Counted from the first letter of the stretch, positions 37,167 through 60,845 are shown. The stretch: 64,000 nucleotides of DNA from Mycobacterium lentiflavum (GCF_022374895.2 NZ_CP092423.2:1798001-1862000); one strand, 5' to 3'. Notes: a model not told the origin generated them from the letters alone. A program made the numbers and translations.

Positions 37167-40100
37167 TCAGTCGAACGACGACAAGTCCACCAGCGCCAGC
37201 TCGACGGGTGCCGAGCCCGTATCACCGTCGTCGGGGATGGCGTCGACAGCTTCGGATAGCAAGGCCCGCAATGCGATCGGGAAACGGTCGGCCAACGCTT
37301 GCGCTCGCTGCAGTGGAACGCGGCGGCCGTCGTACCACCAATCCAGATGCAGCGCAGCGGAATACCGGTACACACGAAGTTCGATCGCATGGCCCAGCCC
37401 AGGGATCGGATCCCGCACCGGCAGCGCCGCGTCGGAATCGAATTGCACCGGCGCGTCCAGCGGCGGCGGCTCCGGAACCGTGCCGACGTAGCGCAGGTGA
37501 ATGTCGGAGGCGCCGGCGGCGGCCAGCGTGCGCGCGGTGGGCGCATATACATAGCGAAGCAGTCCGTAGCCGACCCCGAAGTGCGGCACCGATTTCAGGG
37601 TGTCGCTCACGCCTGCCAGCAGCTCCGTCGCATCCGCGGTCTTCGTGCACCGCAGCGCTGCCGGATAGATCGTGGTGAACCGGCCGATGGTGCGCCGCAG
37701 ATCGACGTCCGGTCGCAGCACCGAACGGCCGGTGCCCTCCAGGTCGACCGAAACCACCCCCTCGTCGACGGTGTGGGCGATCGTTGCGCTCAACGCCGCC
37801 AACAGAACTTCCTCGATCGACACGCCGAGCCTGCGGCGGGCGTCGTCGACTTCGGCTGTCTGCGGGACGTCCAGCGTCGACGAAAGCCTCAGTAGGTCGC
37901 CAGCGCGGGGCCGGTCGGTGATCACGGGATCGCCCAGCTGCACCGTCGCCGTGGTCAGGCTCTGCAGCCAGAAGTCGCGGGTGTCCACGACGGCCGGATG
38001 CGTCGCCAGGGCCCCGGTGCGCAGCGACCAATCGCGCCATCCGGCCGCGGTCGGGGGCAGCACGATCTCCTCGCCCGCAAGGTGTTGGGACAAGGCGCTG
38101 AACAGATCGGTCAGCAGGATTTCGCGAGAGGGGATGTCCGCGACCATCTCGTGCGCGGACAACACCAGGTAGGAACCGCCGGTTCCCCCGGCGATGTGGG
38201 TCGCGGTGAACAGCGCGGTCAGGTCGTCCTGGGCCACCAGCTCGGCCACTATCTCCAGTACCGCGGCGCGCTCGTCGGCAGCGCCGCCGGGCAGGGTTCG
38301 CGACGACAGATGGCCGAATTCCCGTGGCGCGCCGATGTGCTGCTCCCAGGTGCCCGATCGGTCGACGAGCTCGAGGCGCAACGCGTCATGGTGGTTGGTC
38401 AACGCGGTCAGCACGGCGCGGACGTCGTCGATCGTGACGTTGGGGGCGAGTGAGAAGATCAGCGGAACGCGCCAACGACCCGCTTCTTGGACGCCGTGTT
38501 CGAGGAAGCCGGCGATGTTGGCGGGCACCGGTGAATATGCGTCGGCGTCCGGTGGTTGCGTCAGCCCGGCGCCGGTGAACTCGGCGTCGACGGCAGCGGC
38601 CAGGCTGGCCAGGGTCGGGTGTTCGTAGAGATGCTGCGGGGTGACGACCAAGCCGGAATTGTTAGCGCTCGTCGAGATGCCGATCGCGATCAGCGAATCT
38701 CCGCCGAGGTCAAAGAAATTGGCGTTGCGGTCCAGAGAGGTGACGCCCAGACACTGCATCCAGATGCGATGCAACGTCGCCTCGGTGGCCGATTGACCTT
38801 CGACCGGCTCGGCGACGGCGACGCCGTTGCTGGACGAACCGTTGATCTCCGCGGGCGCCCCGGTCCACACGGTGGGCTTCGGGTCGACCCAATGCCGCTC
38901 GCGCGCAAAGGGATAACCGGGCAGGCTGACGATGCTGTTCGTCGATCCGGTGACCGGCGACCAGTCCACGGCCACGTTGGCCGTCCACAGCTGGCCGAGG
39001 CCGAGCAAGAAGGCGTCCCGGTCGTCGGTGTTCTGCACGGGGTGGCGCATCAGCCGCACGGCGCGGTGCTTGCTCGACCACTTGGGGTGCCGGATCGCCG
39101 ATCCGGTCAGGCTGCCGCCCGGGCCCATTTCGACCAGGACCCGATCCGGATCGGTCAGCAACACGTCGAGTTCGTCGGCGAACCTGATTGTCGCGCTGAT
39201 CTGGCGCGCCCAGCTGGCCGGGTCGGTGGCCTGTTCGTCGGTCATCCAGGTACCGGTCAGGTTGGACAGCAGCGGCGTGTTCGGCCGGCGCAGCTCGACA
39301 CCGGAGAGGAACTCCTGGAACTGCGCTGCCATGGGATCCATTGCGCTGGAATGGAATGCGTGGGTTGCGCGGACCCGTCGAGCGTTGATGCCGCGCTCGC
39401 GCAGGCGTGCGGTGAACGCGCGAATCTGGTCGTTCGGCCCGGCGACGACGCAATTGCCGGGATCGTTGACCGCGGACAGATCGACTCCGGGGGTGAGGAA
39501 TTCGGCGATGTCGTCGGGGCCCAGCGCCACGGCGACCATGGAGCCCGGTGGGGATTCGTGCATCAGGCGGGCACGCAAGGACACCGTCTTGATCGCCGTG
39601 TCGAGGTCGAATATCCCCGCGAGCGTGGCCGCGATGTACTCGCCGGTGCTGTATCCGATGTACGCGCCGGCGCGCACACCGTAGGTGTCCACCAATTTCG
39701 CCAACGCGTATTCCACCGTGAACAGCGCCGGCTGAGAACGGTCGATGCGTTCCAAATCCGTTGTGGCGTCGCCGAATATCTCCGCGCGCAGGTCTAGGTT
39801 TGTTTCGGAGCCCATCGCGTCGTTGAATCCCGCGACGCAGGCGTCGAAGTGCTCGGCGAAAACCGGCTCGGTGTCGTACAGTCCCCGGGCCATCCCGACG
39901 TGCTGAGCGCCTTGCCCGGGAAACATGAAAACGACCCGCTCCGCGGTGGATTCGTCGGCGTCACCGTGACTGACGGACTCCCCGACGAAGACGTTGTCGT
40001 GCTCGGCCGCCCGCAATACCTTCGCCGCGTGCTCGCGGTCGTGCACCACGGCCGCCATGGCGATGCCGTGCTTGCGCCGCGCGGATAGGGTGAAGGCAGC

Positions 40101-41579
40101 GTCCGCGAGGTCGGGTCCGTCCGGGTCGGCCAACGTCGCGGCCAGGGCGGTACGCGATTCCTCAAGTGCGGCGGGGGTTCGTGCGGACAGCAGCAGCACT
40201 TGGGGACGGTCGGGCGTGGCGGCATCCGGGACCGACGGTGCTTCCTCCAGCACGACGTGCACGTTGGTGCCGCCCACTCCGAACGAACTGACACCGGCCC
40301 GGCGCACGCCGTCCCATTCCCAAGGGCCGTACTGGCTTTGCACGGTGAATGGAGTCTCGTCGAGATGCAGTTCCGGGTTGGGACTGGTGAAGTGCAGCGT
40401 CGCGGGAATCGCCCGGTGCTTCAGGCACAGAATCGCCTTGACCAGACTCACCACGCCGGCCGCCACCTCGAGGTGGCCGATGTTCGACTTGACCGACCCG
40501 AGCACACACGGTCCGGGCCGCGGCGTCTCGGACACGGCGAAGGCGGCTTTGAGGCCCTGGACTTCGATCGGATCGCCCAGCGCCGTACCGGTTCCGTGTG
40601 TCTCGACGTAACTCACGGTCGAGGCGTCGATACCCGCGACCGCATGGGCTTCCGCGATCACATCGGCCTGCGCGGTCGGGTTCGGGGCCGCGTACCCCAT
40701 CTTCATCGATCCGTCGTTGTTGATCGCCGACCCGCGGATGACCGCGTGAATCCGGTCCCCGGCATCGATGGCGGCCTGCAGGGGCTTGAGAACCACGATC
40801 GCGGCACCGCTGCCGAACACCGTTCCGTCGGCGCGCACGTCGAACGGCCGGCAATGGCCGGCCGCCGAGACCATCGCTCCCGGCGAGTTCCAGTAACCGA
40901 CGCGATGCGGGATAGCCAGTGACGACCCGCCGGCCAGCGCCATGTCACATTCACCGGACAGCAGGCTCTGGCAGGCCAAGTGGATCGCGACGAGCGACGA
41001 CGAGCACGCCGTCTGAACCGAGATGCTCGGCCCGCGCAGATCGAATTGATGCGATACCCGCGTTGCCAGAAAGTCCTTGTCGTTCTGCAGGAACAGGTTG
41101 AACTGCTCGAAATCGAGTCCGGTCGCCATGAAGGCGCTGCCGCCGTGATGCGACGCCAGGTTGTGCATCAGATAACCGCTGGGGGAGCTGGTTCCGTAGA
41201 CGCCGATCGCGCCGTCGAACTCGGCGGGGTCACAGCCGGCGTCCTCGAACGCGTGCCACGCGCACTGCAGGAACAACCGGTGTTGCGGATCCAGCTTGCG
41301 GGCGAGCTGCGGTGGGAATCCGAAGAACTCGGCATCGAACTCGTCGAAACCGTCGATCAGCGGCGCGCGCCGCACGTACCCGGGATTCGCGATCACCTCG
41401 TCGCTGACGCCGGCCGCGCGCAGGTCGTCCTCGGACAGCGTGGTGATCGACTCCTCGCCGCGCCGAAGGTTGTCCCAGAAATCCGAAACATTGTTGGCAC
41501 CCGGGAATCTTCCGGCCATGCCGATCACCGCGATCGCATTGTCCGGCGGTGCTGTCGAGTAAGCCTCCGGCGTGGTCAT
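37167..41579 (-). CDS. ppsE: PpsE-like PKS: KS-AT-ACP-condensation domain
   Basis: 1470 aa (M. tuberculosis PpsE 1488). Last extension step of the phthiocerol-type chain, without reduction. KS about 15-440 (QTACSSS, ETHGTGT, KSNIGHLE); AT about 545-850 (VFMFPGQGAQ, IGYSTGEY in place of GHSxG, and HAFH at the specificity site); ACP about 930-1010 (LGGDSLIAI); C-terminal NRPS-condensation-like domain about 1040-1450. That domain has NHHDALRLEL, but the usual HHxxxDG site reads AHEMVADI; this may be a property of the PpsE family. It starts 2 nt after the ppsD-like stop and is followed by drrA. HAFH usually marks malonyl use, whereas PpsE in tuberculosis can accept methylmalonyl, so the extender is uncertain. 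Confidence 0.9.
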   Translation of the reverse strand: MTTPEAYSTAPPDNAIAVIGMAGRFPGANNVSDFWDNLRRGEESITTLSEDDLRAAGVSDEVIANPGYVRRAPLIDGFDEFDAEFFGFPPQLARKLDPQHRLFLQCAWHAFEDAGCDPAEFDGAIGVYGTSSPSGYLMHNLASHHGGSAFMATGLDFEQFNLFLQNDKDFLATRVSHQFDLRGPSISVQTACSSSLVAIHLACQSLLSGECDMALAGGSSLAIPHRVGYWNSPGAMVSAAGHCRPFDVRADGTVFGSGAAIVVLKPLQAAIDAGDRIHAVIRGSAINNDGSMKMGYAAPNPTAQADVIAEAHAVAGIDASTVSYVETHGTGTALGDPIEVQGLKAAFAVSETPRPGPCVLGSVKSNIGHLEVAAGVVSLVKAILCLKHRAIPATLHFTSPNPELHLDETPFTVQSQYGPWEWDGVRRAGVSSFGVGGTNVHVVLEEAPSVPDAATPDRPQVLLLSARTPAALEESRTALAATLADPDGPDLADAAFTLSARRKHGIAMAAVVHDREHAAKVLRAAEHDNVFVGESVSHGDADESTAERVVFMFPGQGAQHVGMARGLYDTEPVFAEHFDACVAGFNDAMGSETNLDLRAEIFGDATTDLERIDRSQPALFTVEYALAKLVDTYGVRAGAYIGYSTGEYIAATLAGIFDLDTAIKTVSLRARLMHESPPGSMVAVALGPDDIAEFLTPGVDLSAVNDPGNCVVAGPNDQIRAFTARLRERGINARRVRATHAFHSSAMDPMAAQFQEFLSGVELRRPNTPLLSNLTGTWMTDEQATDPASWARQISATIRFADELDVLLTDPDRVLVEMGPGGSLTGSAIRHPKWSSKHRAVRLMRHPVQNTDDRDAFLLGLGQLWTANVAVDWSPVTGSTNSIVSLPGYPFARERHWVDPKPTVWTGAPAEINGSSSNGVAVAEPVEGQSATEATLHRIWMQCLGVTSLDRNANFFDLGGDSLIAIGISTSANNSGLVVTPQHLYEHPTLASLAAAVDAEFTGAGLTQPPDADAYSPVPANIAGFLEHGVQEAGRWRVPLIFSLAPNVTIDDVRAVLTALTNHHDALRLELVDRSGTWEQHIGAPREFGHLSSRTLPGGAADERAAVLEIVAELVAQDDLTALFTATHIAGGTGGSYLVLSAHEMVADIPSREILLTDLFSALSQHLAGEEIVLPPTAAGWRDWSLRTGALATHPAVVDTRDFWLQSLTTATVQLGDPVITDRPRAGDLLRLSSTLDVPQTAEVDDARRRLGVSIEEVLLAALSATIAHTVDEGVVSVDLEGTGRSVLRPDVDLRRTIGRFTTIYPAALRCTKTADATELLAGVSDTLKSVPHFGVGYGLLRYVYAPTARTLAAAGASDIHLRYVGTVPEPPPLDAPVQFDSDAALPVRDPIPGLGHAIELRVYRYSAALHLDWWYDGRRVPLQRAQALADRFPIALRALLSEAVDAIPDDGDTGSAPVELALVDLSSFD

Positions 41580-41581
41580 TA

Positions 41582-46968
<5,387 letters not shown>

Positions 46969-46969
<1 letters not shown>

Positions 46970-49900
46970 TACTCACTGCCCCCCGTGGCTGTTTCGAGCT
47001 CGCTCGCCGCGACGAGGTCGGACAGCAATTCCATTTCCTCGTCGGATAGCTCGGTCTCGGCGTCGGCCTGCGGTCCGGCAGCGGCCACCGTGTCATAGCC
47101 CAGGCGTTCGCACATCGCGCCCGCGAGATCGTGGATCGTCGGGTAGGCCCAGACCAGGGCGGCCGGCAATGTGGTGCCCAAGCTCGCCTCCAGCCTGTTG
47201 CGCAGTTCGAGGGCCATCAGCGAGTCGAGACCGAGCGACTCCATCGGCCGGTCGTGAGCGATCGGCTCGGTGGAGCGCAGCACCGCCCGGATTTGGTCGG
47301 CGATCGCGGCCGCCAGCCGGCCCGGGCGCTCGGCGGGGTCGCTGGCATCCAATTCGGCGCGGATCGCGCCGCCGCCGCGCCGCTCGGCCTTCGCGGCGTC
47401 GTGCAACTTCGCGAACAACGACGAACCACCTGCGGCGGGGAAGGATTGGAACCACTGCCTCGTGTCGAGCTGGATGACGCCGGTGCGGGCGCGGTCGGCG
47501 GTCAGCAGCAGCTGCATGGCCGCCAGCCCTTCTTCGACGGTGATCAGCGAGACGCCGAGATCGGCGAAGAACTGGGCGCGGCCGACGTCGGCCCAAGGGC
47601 CCCAGTTGATTCCGACGGCGGGCAGCCCGCGCGAGCGCCGATAGGCGACCAGCCCGTCGACCCACGAGTTGGCGGCGGCGTAGGTGCCCTGGCCGGGTGT
47701 ACCCAGCAGCGAGGATGCCGAGGAGAAGGTGAGCCACCAATCCACGTCCAGCCCGGCAGTGGCCCGATGCAGTCGCCAGCTGCCGGTGACCTTCGGGGTG
47801 AACACGCGCCGCGCGGCCGAATCCGAGATGTTCAGCACGATCTCGTCGTCGAGAACCATGGCGCTGTGCAGGACTCCGGCCACCCGCAATCCCGCGTCGT
47901 GGACCGCTTGTACCAACCGGTCGGCCGTGCCCGCTTCGGCGATATCGCCGGTGACCACTTCGATGCGGGTTCCCGCGGTGCCGAGTTCCGCGATCGCCGC
48001 CGACACGTCCGGTCCGGGTGCCGAACGTCCGTTCAGGACAATCAATCCCGCGCCGTGGTGGGCCAGCCACTCGGCCACGACGAAACCGAGACCACCCATG
48101 CCGCCCACGATGATGTAGCCGCCGTCGGGGCTGACCAGTCGCTGCGGAGTTGCGGCGATCGCGTCGATGCTGCCGGACGCCGGTACCGTGACGGCGATCT
48201 TGCCGGTGTGCCGCCCGGATGCCATCAGCGCGAAGGCGTCGGGCGCGTTTTCGAGAGAGAACGCGGTGACGGGAAGGACCTGCAGCGTGCCGTCCGCGAC
48301 GTGCCGCAGGATCTCGGAGAGCATCGCGCGGTAACGCGCCGGCTGCAGCTTGAGATTGAGGTCCAGGTCGACGACGGAGAACGACGCGCTCTTGGTCAGT
48401 GCGGCCAATCCCAGCGTGGCGTTGGCGTAGACGTCCTTCTTGCCCAGCTCGATGAACCGGCCTCCGGGCGCCAGGATCTGCACCCCGCGCTGAATCGCCT
48501 CGTCGGGAAGCGAATTGAGGATGACGTCCACGCCGTAGCCGTCGGTGATCTGGAGGATCTCGTCGGCGAAGTCGACGGTGCGCGAATTGCCCACGTATTC
48601 GACGCCAAGCCCGGCGAGCATGTCGCGCTTGGCATCCGAACCGGCCGTGGTGTAGATCCGGGCGCCGATCATCTTGGCGATCGCCATCGCGGCCATACCG
48701 ACACCGCCGGTGGCCGAATGGATCAGCACCCGTTCGCCCGGGGCCAGCCGCCCGACCTCGACCAGCGAGTGCCAGGCGGTCAGATACGCGATGCCGAACC
48801 CGGCCGCTTCGGCATCCGGCAGCGTGTCCGGAATCGGGGTGCACAGGTCGGCCAGCGTCGTCATATGCGAGCCGAAACCGCCCGGGCCGATGGCGATCAC
48901 GCGCTGTCCGACTTCGACGGAGTCGACATCGCTGCCGACGGCCGTGACGACGCCGGCGCACTCGCCACCGATGATGGGCGCGGCGTCGTCGAGGGTGGGG
49001 TAGATACCCATCGCCTTGAGCACGTCACTGAAGTTGAGGCCCGCCGCGGCGACACGGACCTCTACCTCGTCGGGCTCCGGCGACATGCGCTGCACCGCAT
49101 GCAATCTGAGAGCATCCAGGCGTCCGGGCTCGTCGATCTGCAGCCGCACCGCGCCGCCGGTGTCCAGGTTCACTTTCGCGTGCCGGATTTCGCCGAGCAA
49201 CTCACCCTTGGCCGTGGTGGGGGCCGGCAGCAGCCGGTTCAGGTAGCGATGCCCGTCGCGCAGCGCGACCTCGTCGGCGTCGGAGCCGGCCAGCAGCTCG
49301 CTTGTCAGCGCGGCGACCGACCCGGCGCCGTCCGCGTCGATGTCGACGATTGTGGTCTTCAGCTCGGGATGTTCGAAGGTCAGCACCCGCGCGATGCCGC
49401 GAAGCTCCGTCTGCGCCAACGTGACCGGTTCACCCGTGCCGACTTTCTGTGCGCCGCGGGTGACGATCCACAGCCGCGGGCTGTTGCGGGCACCCAGCCG
49501 GCTCACGGTCTTGGCGATTTCGGCGATCAGCAGGGTGCGCGCCAGCGCCAGGTCCAGTTGAGCCGCCTCGGGCAGCGATTCGTCCGCGGCGCGCGGCGGG
49601 CACAGGACGACGATGCCGTCCCAGGGTTTTCGGGTGATCGCCGCGCGCAGCTTGGCGGTGTCGGCCGGGGACACCACGTCGACTTCGGCGACGCCGTCGC
49701 TCAGCGACGACCGCAGAGCGGGCAGCAGCGGATCGTCCGCGTCGGCGTCGCCGATCAACAACAACCCGCCGAGGCTGGTGGTTGCTTTGTCCAGTGCTGC
49801 GGGCTCCCACTCCAATGCGAGCAGGTGATCGTTGAGATGTGCTGCGCCGCTTGACGACCCGAGGACGGCCATTTCCACTTCGTCGATGACCAGTAGTTGT

Positions 49901-52900
49901 TGACCGGTGGCGTCGGTCAGCACGACCTGGCCCAGTAGTCGATCCGGACTGTCGGTGGCCGCAAGTGAGCCCGTCGAACACACGCCGTCGGCGATGTCGC
50001 CGTACACGTGGATGCCCGCGAAACGGATTGGCAGCACCAGGGTTTGCCGGGCGTTGCGCCCTCCGGCCAGATCGGTCGCGGCCCGGGTGGCACCGAGGGC
50101 CTGCACCGCGATGTCCATCATGACCGGGTGCAGCACGAAGTTGCGGGAACCGGCCCTGGCCGCCGAGGGCAGCCGCACGTCCGCGCGGGCCGCACCCGAG
50201 GCTGCCACGGCCAGCCTGCTGATGCCGCGAAACGCCGGTCCGTGTTGTTGCCCGGCGGCGCGCAGCCGGTCGTACAACTCGTCGGCGTTGATTTGGGCCG
50301 CAACATCATTCGCATCGACGGTCGGGCCGACCGACTGGCTGCCGGTCTCGCGCGCCACGGTGGCGCTGGCGTGCTTGATCCATCCCGACGATGCGCTGCG
50401 GGTGCGCATTTCGATCTGGCACGTCTGCTCGTTGCCGGTGAGCGTCGTGACGAGCACCGTCCCGTCGGTCACCTGCAGCATCTGGTGCAGGCTCAGCTCG
50501 CGGATCATCCACGGCCGGTCTGCCGACTCTGACGCGAATGCGTCCCTCGCCGCGGCCAGCGCGACATCGGCGTAAGCGGCGCCCGGCAAAACGCACAGGT
50601 CGTCGATCACGTGATCGCCGAGCCACAACAGCTCGGGGTTGAGCTCGCATTCCCATACCCGGGTGCCGTTGGTGGGGTCGGTGACGCCAAAGCCCAACAG
50701 CGGGTGGGTGTTTGGCGTGTGGTGCGCGGTGGTGCCGGGGGAGATCCAGTGCCGGCCGTGCTGCCAAGGGGTGGTCGGCAGGACGGCCTGTCGCCCGCAG
50801 GTGTGCGGCGTCAGCGGTGGACGGGTGGGGTGCGCGGCGTTGAGGTTGGTGTGGAAGGTCAGGGTGTCGTGCGTATCGCGCTGCAGGGTGCCGATGCTCA
50901 GATAGCCGTCACCCTCGTCCGCGGTGAGGGTTTCGGTGATGGCGTGGGTGAGCAGGGGGTGTCCGCTGATCTCGATGAAGGTGTGGTGGGCGGCCCCCGC
51001 GGCACTGATCGCCTGCTGGAAGCGCACCGGGTTGCGCATATTGGTGGCCCAGTGCTCGGCATCGAATGTTATTGGGCGATCCAGGTTTTCGTAGGTCGTC
51101 GAGATGATCGGAATGGTCGGTGTGCGCGGGGCGAGGCCGGCCAACTCGGCACGCATCGCCGGCTGCAGGGCGTCCATCGCCGGGTTATGCGGAGCCACTT
51201 CGATGTTGACCTTGCCGGCGAACTGTCCCTGCGCGCGCACCTTGGCGATCAACTCGTCGATCTGCCCGGTAGGTCCCGAGATGACGGTTTGGCGTGGTGA
51301 GGCGTAGATCCCGAGGGTGACCTGCGGATAATCGGCGATCAGCTGCGCGGTGGCGGTGGCGTCGAGTTCGAGCATGGCCATCGTGCCCTGACCCGACAGC
51401 GGGGCCATCAGCCGCGACCGGGTCGCGGTGACCCGCAGACCCTCGGCGGGCGTCAGGGCGCCGGCCACTACCGCCGCCGCCACCTCTCCCATCGAGTGGC
51501 CGATCACCAGATCCGGCGTTACCCCGTAGCAGCGCCACAGCGCGGTCAGTGCCAACTGCATCCCGATCAGACCGAGCTGGATCTGCTCGATGCCGACCAG
51601 TTCCTTGCCGCCGGCGATCACGTCGTGCAGCGAAAACCCGGCCTCCGCAACGAAAACCGGCTCGAGTTCGGCCAGTGCCGTGGCGAATGCGGGCTCGTCG
51701 GCCAACAGCCGGCGCCCCATTCCGGCCCATTGCGATCCGCGGCCGGAGTAGACGAACACCGTGCCCGGTCCGGCGGATGTCTCGGGGCACCCGACCACAC
51801 CCGGCCCGGGCTCACCGGCGGCCAGTGCCCGCAATCCCGCGACCGCCTGGTCGCGGTCGACGGCGGCCACCGTGGCGAACTTGGGGTGCCGGGCCCGGTG
51901 GTGGTTGAGGGTGTGCGCCACGTCGGCCAGCGGCACGGTCGCACCTGGGCCCTCCATCCAGTCGGCGAGCACCGATGCCGTCGCCGCCACCCGTTGCGCC
52001 GACTTGCCGGACAGCACCAGCGTCGAGATCGCCGGCTGCGGGTCGGGTTGCGGTGCAATTACCGGCTCCGGCGCCTGCTCGATCACCACGTGCGCGTTCG
52101 TCCCGCTCACGCCGAACGACGACACCCCGGCCCGGCGGGGCCCCCCGGTCGACGGCCATGCCATGTCCTCGGTGGCGATCTTCAGCCGCGAAACACTCTG
52201 GCTGGCATGGGGAGTGAGCTCGGTGAAGTTGAGGTTCGCCGGGATGCGGCCGTGTCCGACGGCCAGCACAGTCTTCATGAACCCGGCGATCCCGGCCGCC
52301 GCTTCCAGGTGGCCGAGGTTCGTCTTCACGGCACCCAGCACCAGCGGCGCACGGCCCTCGCGATCGCCGAAAACCGTGCTCAGCGAGTCGAGTTCGATCG
52401 GGTCGCCCAGTGGGGTGCCCGTGCCGTGTGCCTCGATGTAGTCGATGTCGGCCGGCGTGAGCTTGGCCACCTTCAGCGCCTGGCGAAGCAGTGCCTGCTG
52501 GGCGGGGCCGTTGGGCACCGTGACCCCGCTGCTGGCGCCGTCTTGGTTGACCGCCGAACCACGTATCACGGCGAGGATGCGGTTGCCGTCTGCTTGCGCG
52601 TCGGACAGGCGTTTGAGCACCACCACGCCGGCGCCCTCGCTGCGCACATAGCCGTTCGCGCCGGCGTCGAAGGTCTTGCACTGACCTTCGGGCGACAGCA
52701 TGCCCCACCGCGAGCACGCGATGCTGGCCACCGGGCTGAGCAGCAGGTTGGTCCCGCCGACCAGCGCGGTGTCGCTTTCGCGCCAGCGCAGGCTTTGGCA
52801 GGCCAGGTGGATGGTGACCAACGACGAGGAGCAGGCGGTGTCCAGCACTACCGCCGGACCGCGGGCACCGAGCAGGTAGGCGGTGCGCCCCGCGGCGAAG

Positions 52901-53456
52901 TTCGCGGAGTTTCCGGTCAACAGGTAGGCGTCCAGCTCGTCGGGTCGCACCGCGCCCGACATCTTCAGCATGTAGTCGTAGGCGGTGACGCCGACGAACA
53001 CCCCGGTCTGGGTGCCGTGCAGGGTGTGCGGCGGAATCCCGGCGTCTTCCAACGCTTCCCAGGCGACTTCGAGGAATAACCGCTGCTGCGGATCCATCGC
53101 CGCGGCCTCGCGTGGCGGGATCGCGAAGAACTCCGCGTCGAATTCGTCGGGCTGCCAGCCGGACAGGAAGCCGCCCTCGCGGTTGCAGATGGTGCCGGGG
53201 ACGGTGTGATCCTCGGTGTACAGGGCGTCGGCATCCCACCGCTCGGGCGGAACTTTGACGATGCCGCTTCGCCCCTCGCACAACAGGTCCCAGAACTGTT
53301 CGGGGCTGCCGATGCCGCCGGGCAACCGGCAGCCCATGCCGACGACGGCAATCGGTTCGGTGCTCGCCTGTTCGGCGATTTCCAGCCGCGCGGTCAGATC
53401 ATCGATTTTGTGCAGCGCCTCGGTGATGATCGCCCGGCGGTCCGGTGTGGCGGCGG

Positions 53457-53460
<4 letters not shown>
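46969..53460 (-). CDS. ppsC: PpsC-like PKS: KS-AT-DH-ER-KR-ACP
   Basis: 2163 aa (M. tuberculosis PpsC 2188). Fully reducing module. The N-terminus [16 protein letters not shown] is as recalled for PpsC and fixes the start at 53460; the open frame continues to 53811 only as a shadow. KS about 36-460 (DTACSSS); AT about 560-860 ([16 protein letters not shown], grouping with the PpsA-like AT, malonyl expected); DH about 915-1200 with [13 protein letters not shown], where Asp stands at the usual Gly of HxxxGxxxxP (PpsC family feature as I recall); ER about 1420-1730 ([11 protein letters not shown]); KR about 1780-1960 (GGMGGLG, SSASS, YAAANSW); ACP about 2040-2120 (LGLDSLMAL). The start overlaps the previous stop as ATGA. 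Confidence 0.92.
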
Positions 53461-58222
<4,762 letters not shown>

Positions 58223-58226
<4 letters not shown>

Positions 58227-58369
58227 GCCGCCACACCCAGGCGCGTCGAATCTGGCGTCGAATCGAGCGTCGAATCGAGCGTCGAATCGAGCGTCGAATC
58301 GAGCGACGCCACGCTGATCTGTCGCTCGGCCCGCTCGCGCAGCAAAGCGTCGATGGAAGTTTCGGTCAC
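58223..58369 (-). pseudogene. fadD26: fadD26 remnant: in-frame internally deleted acyl-AMP ligase
   Basis: A 48-codon frame from GTG at 58369, with GGAAGG upstream as ribosome site. It begins VTETSIDALLRERAERQ, which lines up with the start of FadD26 as recalled (PVTDRSVPSLLQERADQQ). It then goes into LDST repeats encoded by a 12-bp minisatellite and ends STRLGVAA, resembling the FadD26 end (RLDVAV). About 530 central residues, including all catalytic motifs, are absent. Its stop overlaps the GTG of the ppsA-like gene, as a true fadD26-ppsA pair would. It can no longer be a ligase but may still act as a leader that couples translation into the operon. Confidence 0.6.
58243..58302. repeat. 12-bp minisatellite, five units
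   Basis: Five tandem units on the + strand at 58243, 58255, 58267, 58279 and 58291; four read GCGTCGAATCGA and the first GCGTCGAATCTG. A partial unit follows. The unit length keeps the minus-strand frame open (LDST/PDST). Copy number could vary between strains. Confidence 0.92.
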
Positions 58370-58656
58370 CGGTGTCGCTTCACCTTCCAGGTCGCTGCGA
58401 GTGCTGTCGGCACGCACCCTGTGTGGCGCCCCGTTCAGCAGCGGTCGCGGCCCCCCCACGGGGCGCCCCCGGTGACACGGCAGCTGCTGGCGGAAACGCC
58501 GGCGCGTAAGAGCCGGACGGCCACGGCGCGACGATCGTCCACCCCGACCATCCGTCTCTTTAAGCAAGGTAAGCAATCTTTCATGGGGAAGTGTGGGGAA
58601 TTGAGAAATCCACACATTTTGGGCCGGCGCAGTCTGGCCCTATTTTGCGCGCGTCT

Positions 58657-58662
58657 ACTATA
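58657..58662 (-). promoter_or_regulatory. Candidate -10 element for the pps-like operon
   Basis: TATAGT on the minus strand, within the 8-bp palindrome ACTATAGT (58657-58664). It would give a leader of about 280 nt before the GTG of the fadD26 remnant. No good -35 is seen, which is common in mycobacteria. Confidence 0.3.
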
Positions 58663-58754
58663 GTGCCAGGCCCCCACGTTACTGCAGCTCAGTGGGGGTA
58701 TCCACCTCTGTGACAGGTGATACTGGTGGGGCAGTGGTTGTGATTTGGGGTCAG

Positions 58755-58772
58755 GGTGAGATGAATCTCACC
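58755..58772. promoter_or_regulatory. 18-bp palindrome, repressor/activator site candidate
   Basis: GGTGAGATGAATCTCACC: perfect 8-bp arms with a 2-bp centre. It sits about 95 bp upstream of the candidate -10 of the pps-like operon and 230 bp after the tesA stop. Too short-looped for a terminator; fits a dimeric regulator. Confidence 0.45.
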
Positions 58773-58999
58773 TGCTCACCGAGATCGCCGGGATGTCGCG
58801 TTCTGGGACCTGCGCACCATTTTCACCAGCAACGATCTCGCCTGCCACGGGATGGAGGGGTGGCGGCGGTCGACCGCACAGCCCGGCCGCGCGTCGCGGG
58901 TCTGTGCCGCTCTCGGCCCGGCGTCGACCGGCGTGCGGCGAATGCGTGAGTGTGACCGATCCGGGGTGAATGCGGGCCGGCCGGCGACTGCGCGCCCAG

Positions 59000-60762
<1,763 letters not shown>

Positions 60763-60845
60763 GGGCACCACCACACTCGGCCTGCCCGAGCGTGGCCACC
60801 TGGGCGAATGGTCGCAGTGCCGCCCGGAGCACCGGGACGGCGCCG

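Larger units (their letters stand above)
58370..58999. other. 630-bp control region between tesA and the pps-like operon
   Basis: No intact gene seen. Holds a TATAGT -10-like element on the minus strand (58657-58662) and an 18-bp palindrome (58755-58772). A + strand frame after the palindrome reads HRDRRDVAFWDLRTIF and looks partly protein-like, but has no start and no homology I know. Confidence 0.5.

Noticed and set aside
58243..58302. CRISPR array
   Set aside because: Units are 12 bp and directly adjacent without spacers; this is a minisatellite.
58692..58949. Open frame on the + strand after the pps promoter region
   Set aside because: No ribosome site, no recognised homology, biased composition; lies across the palindrome.
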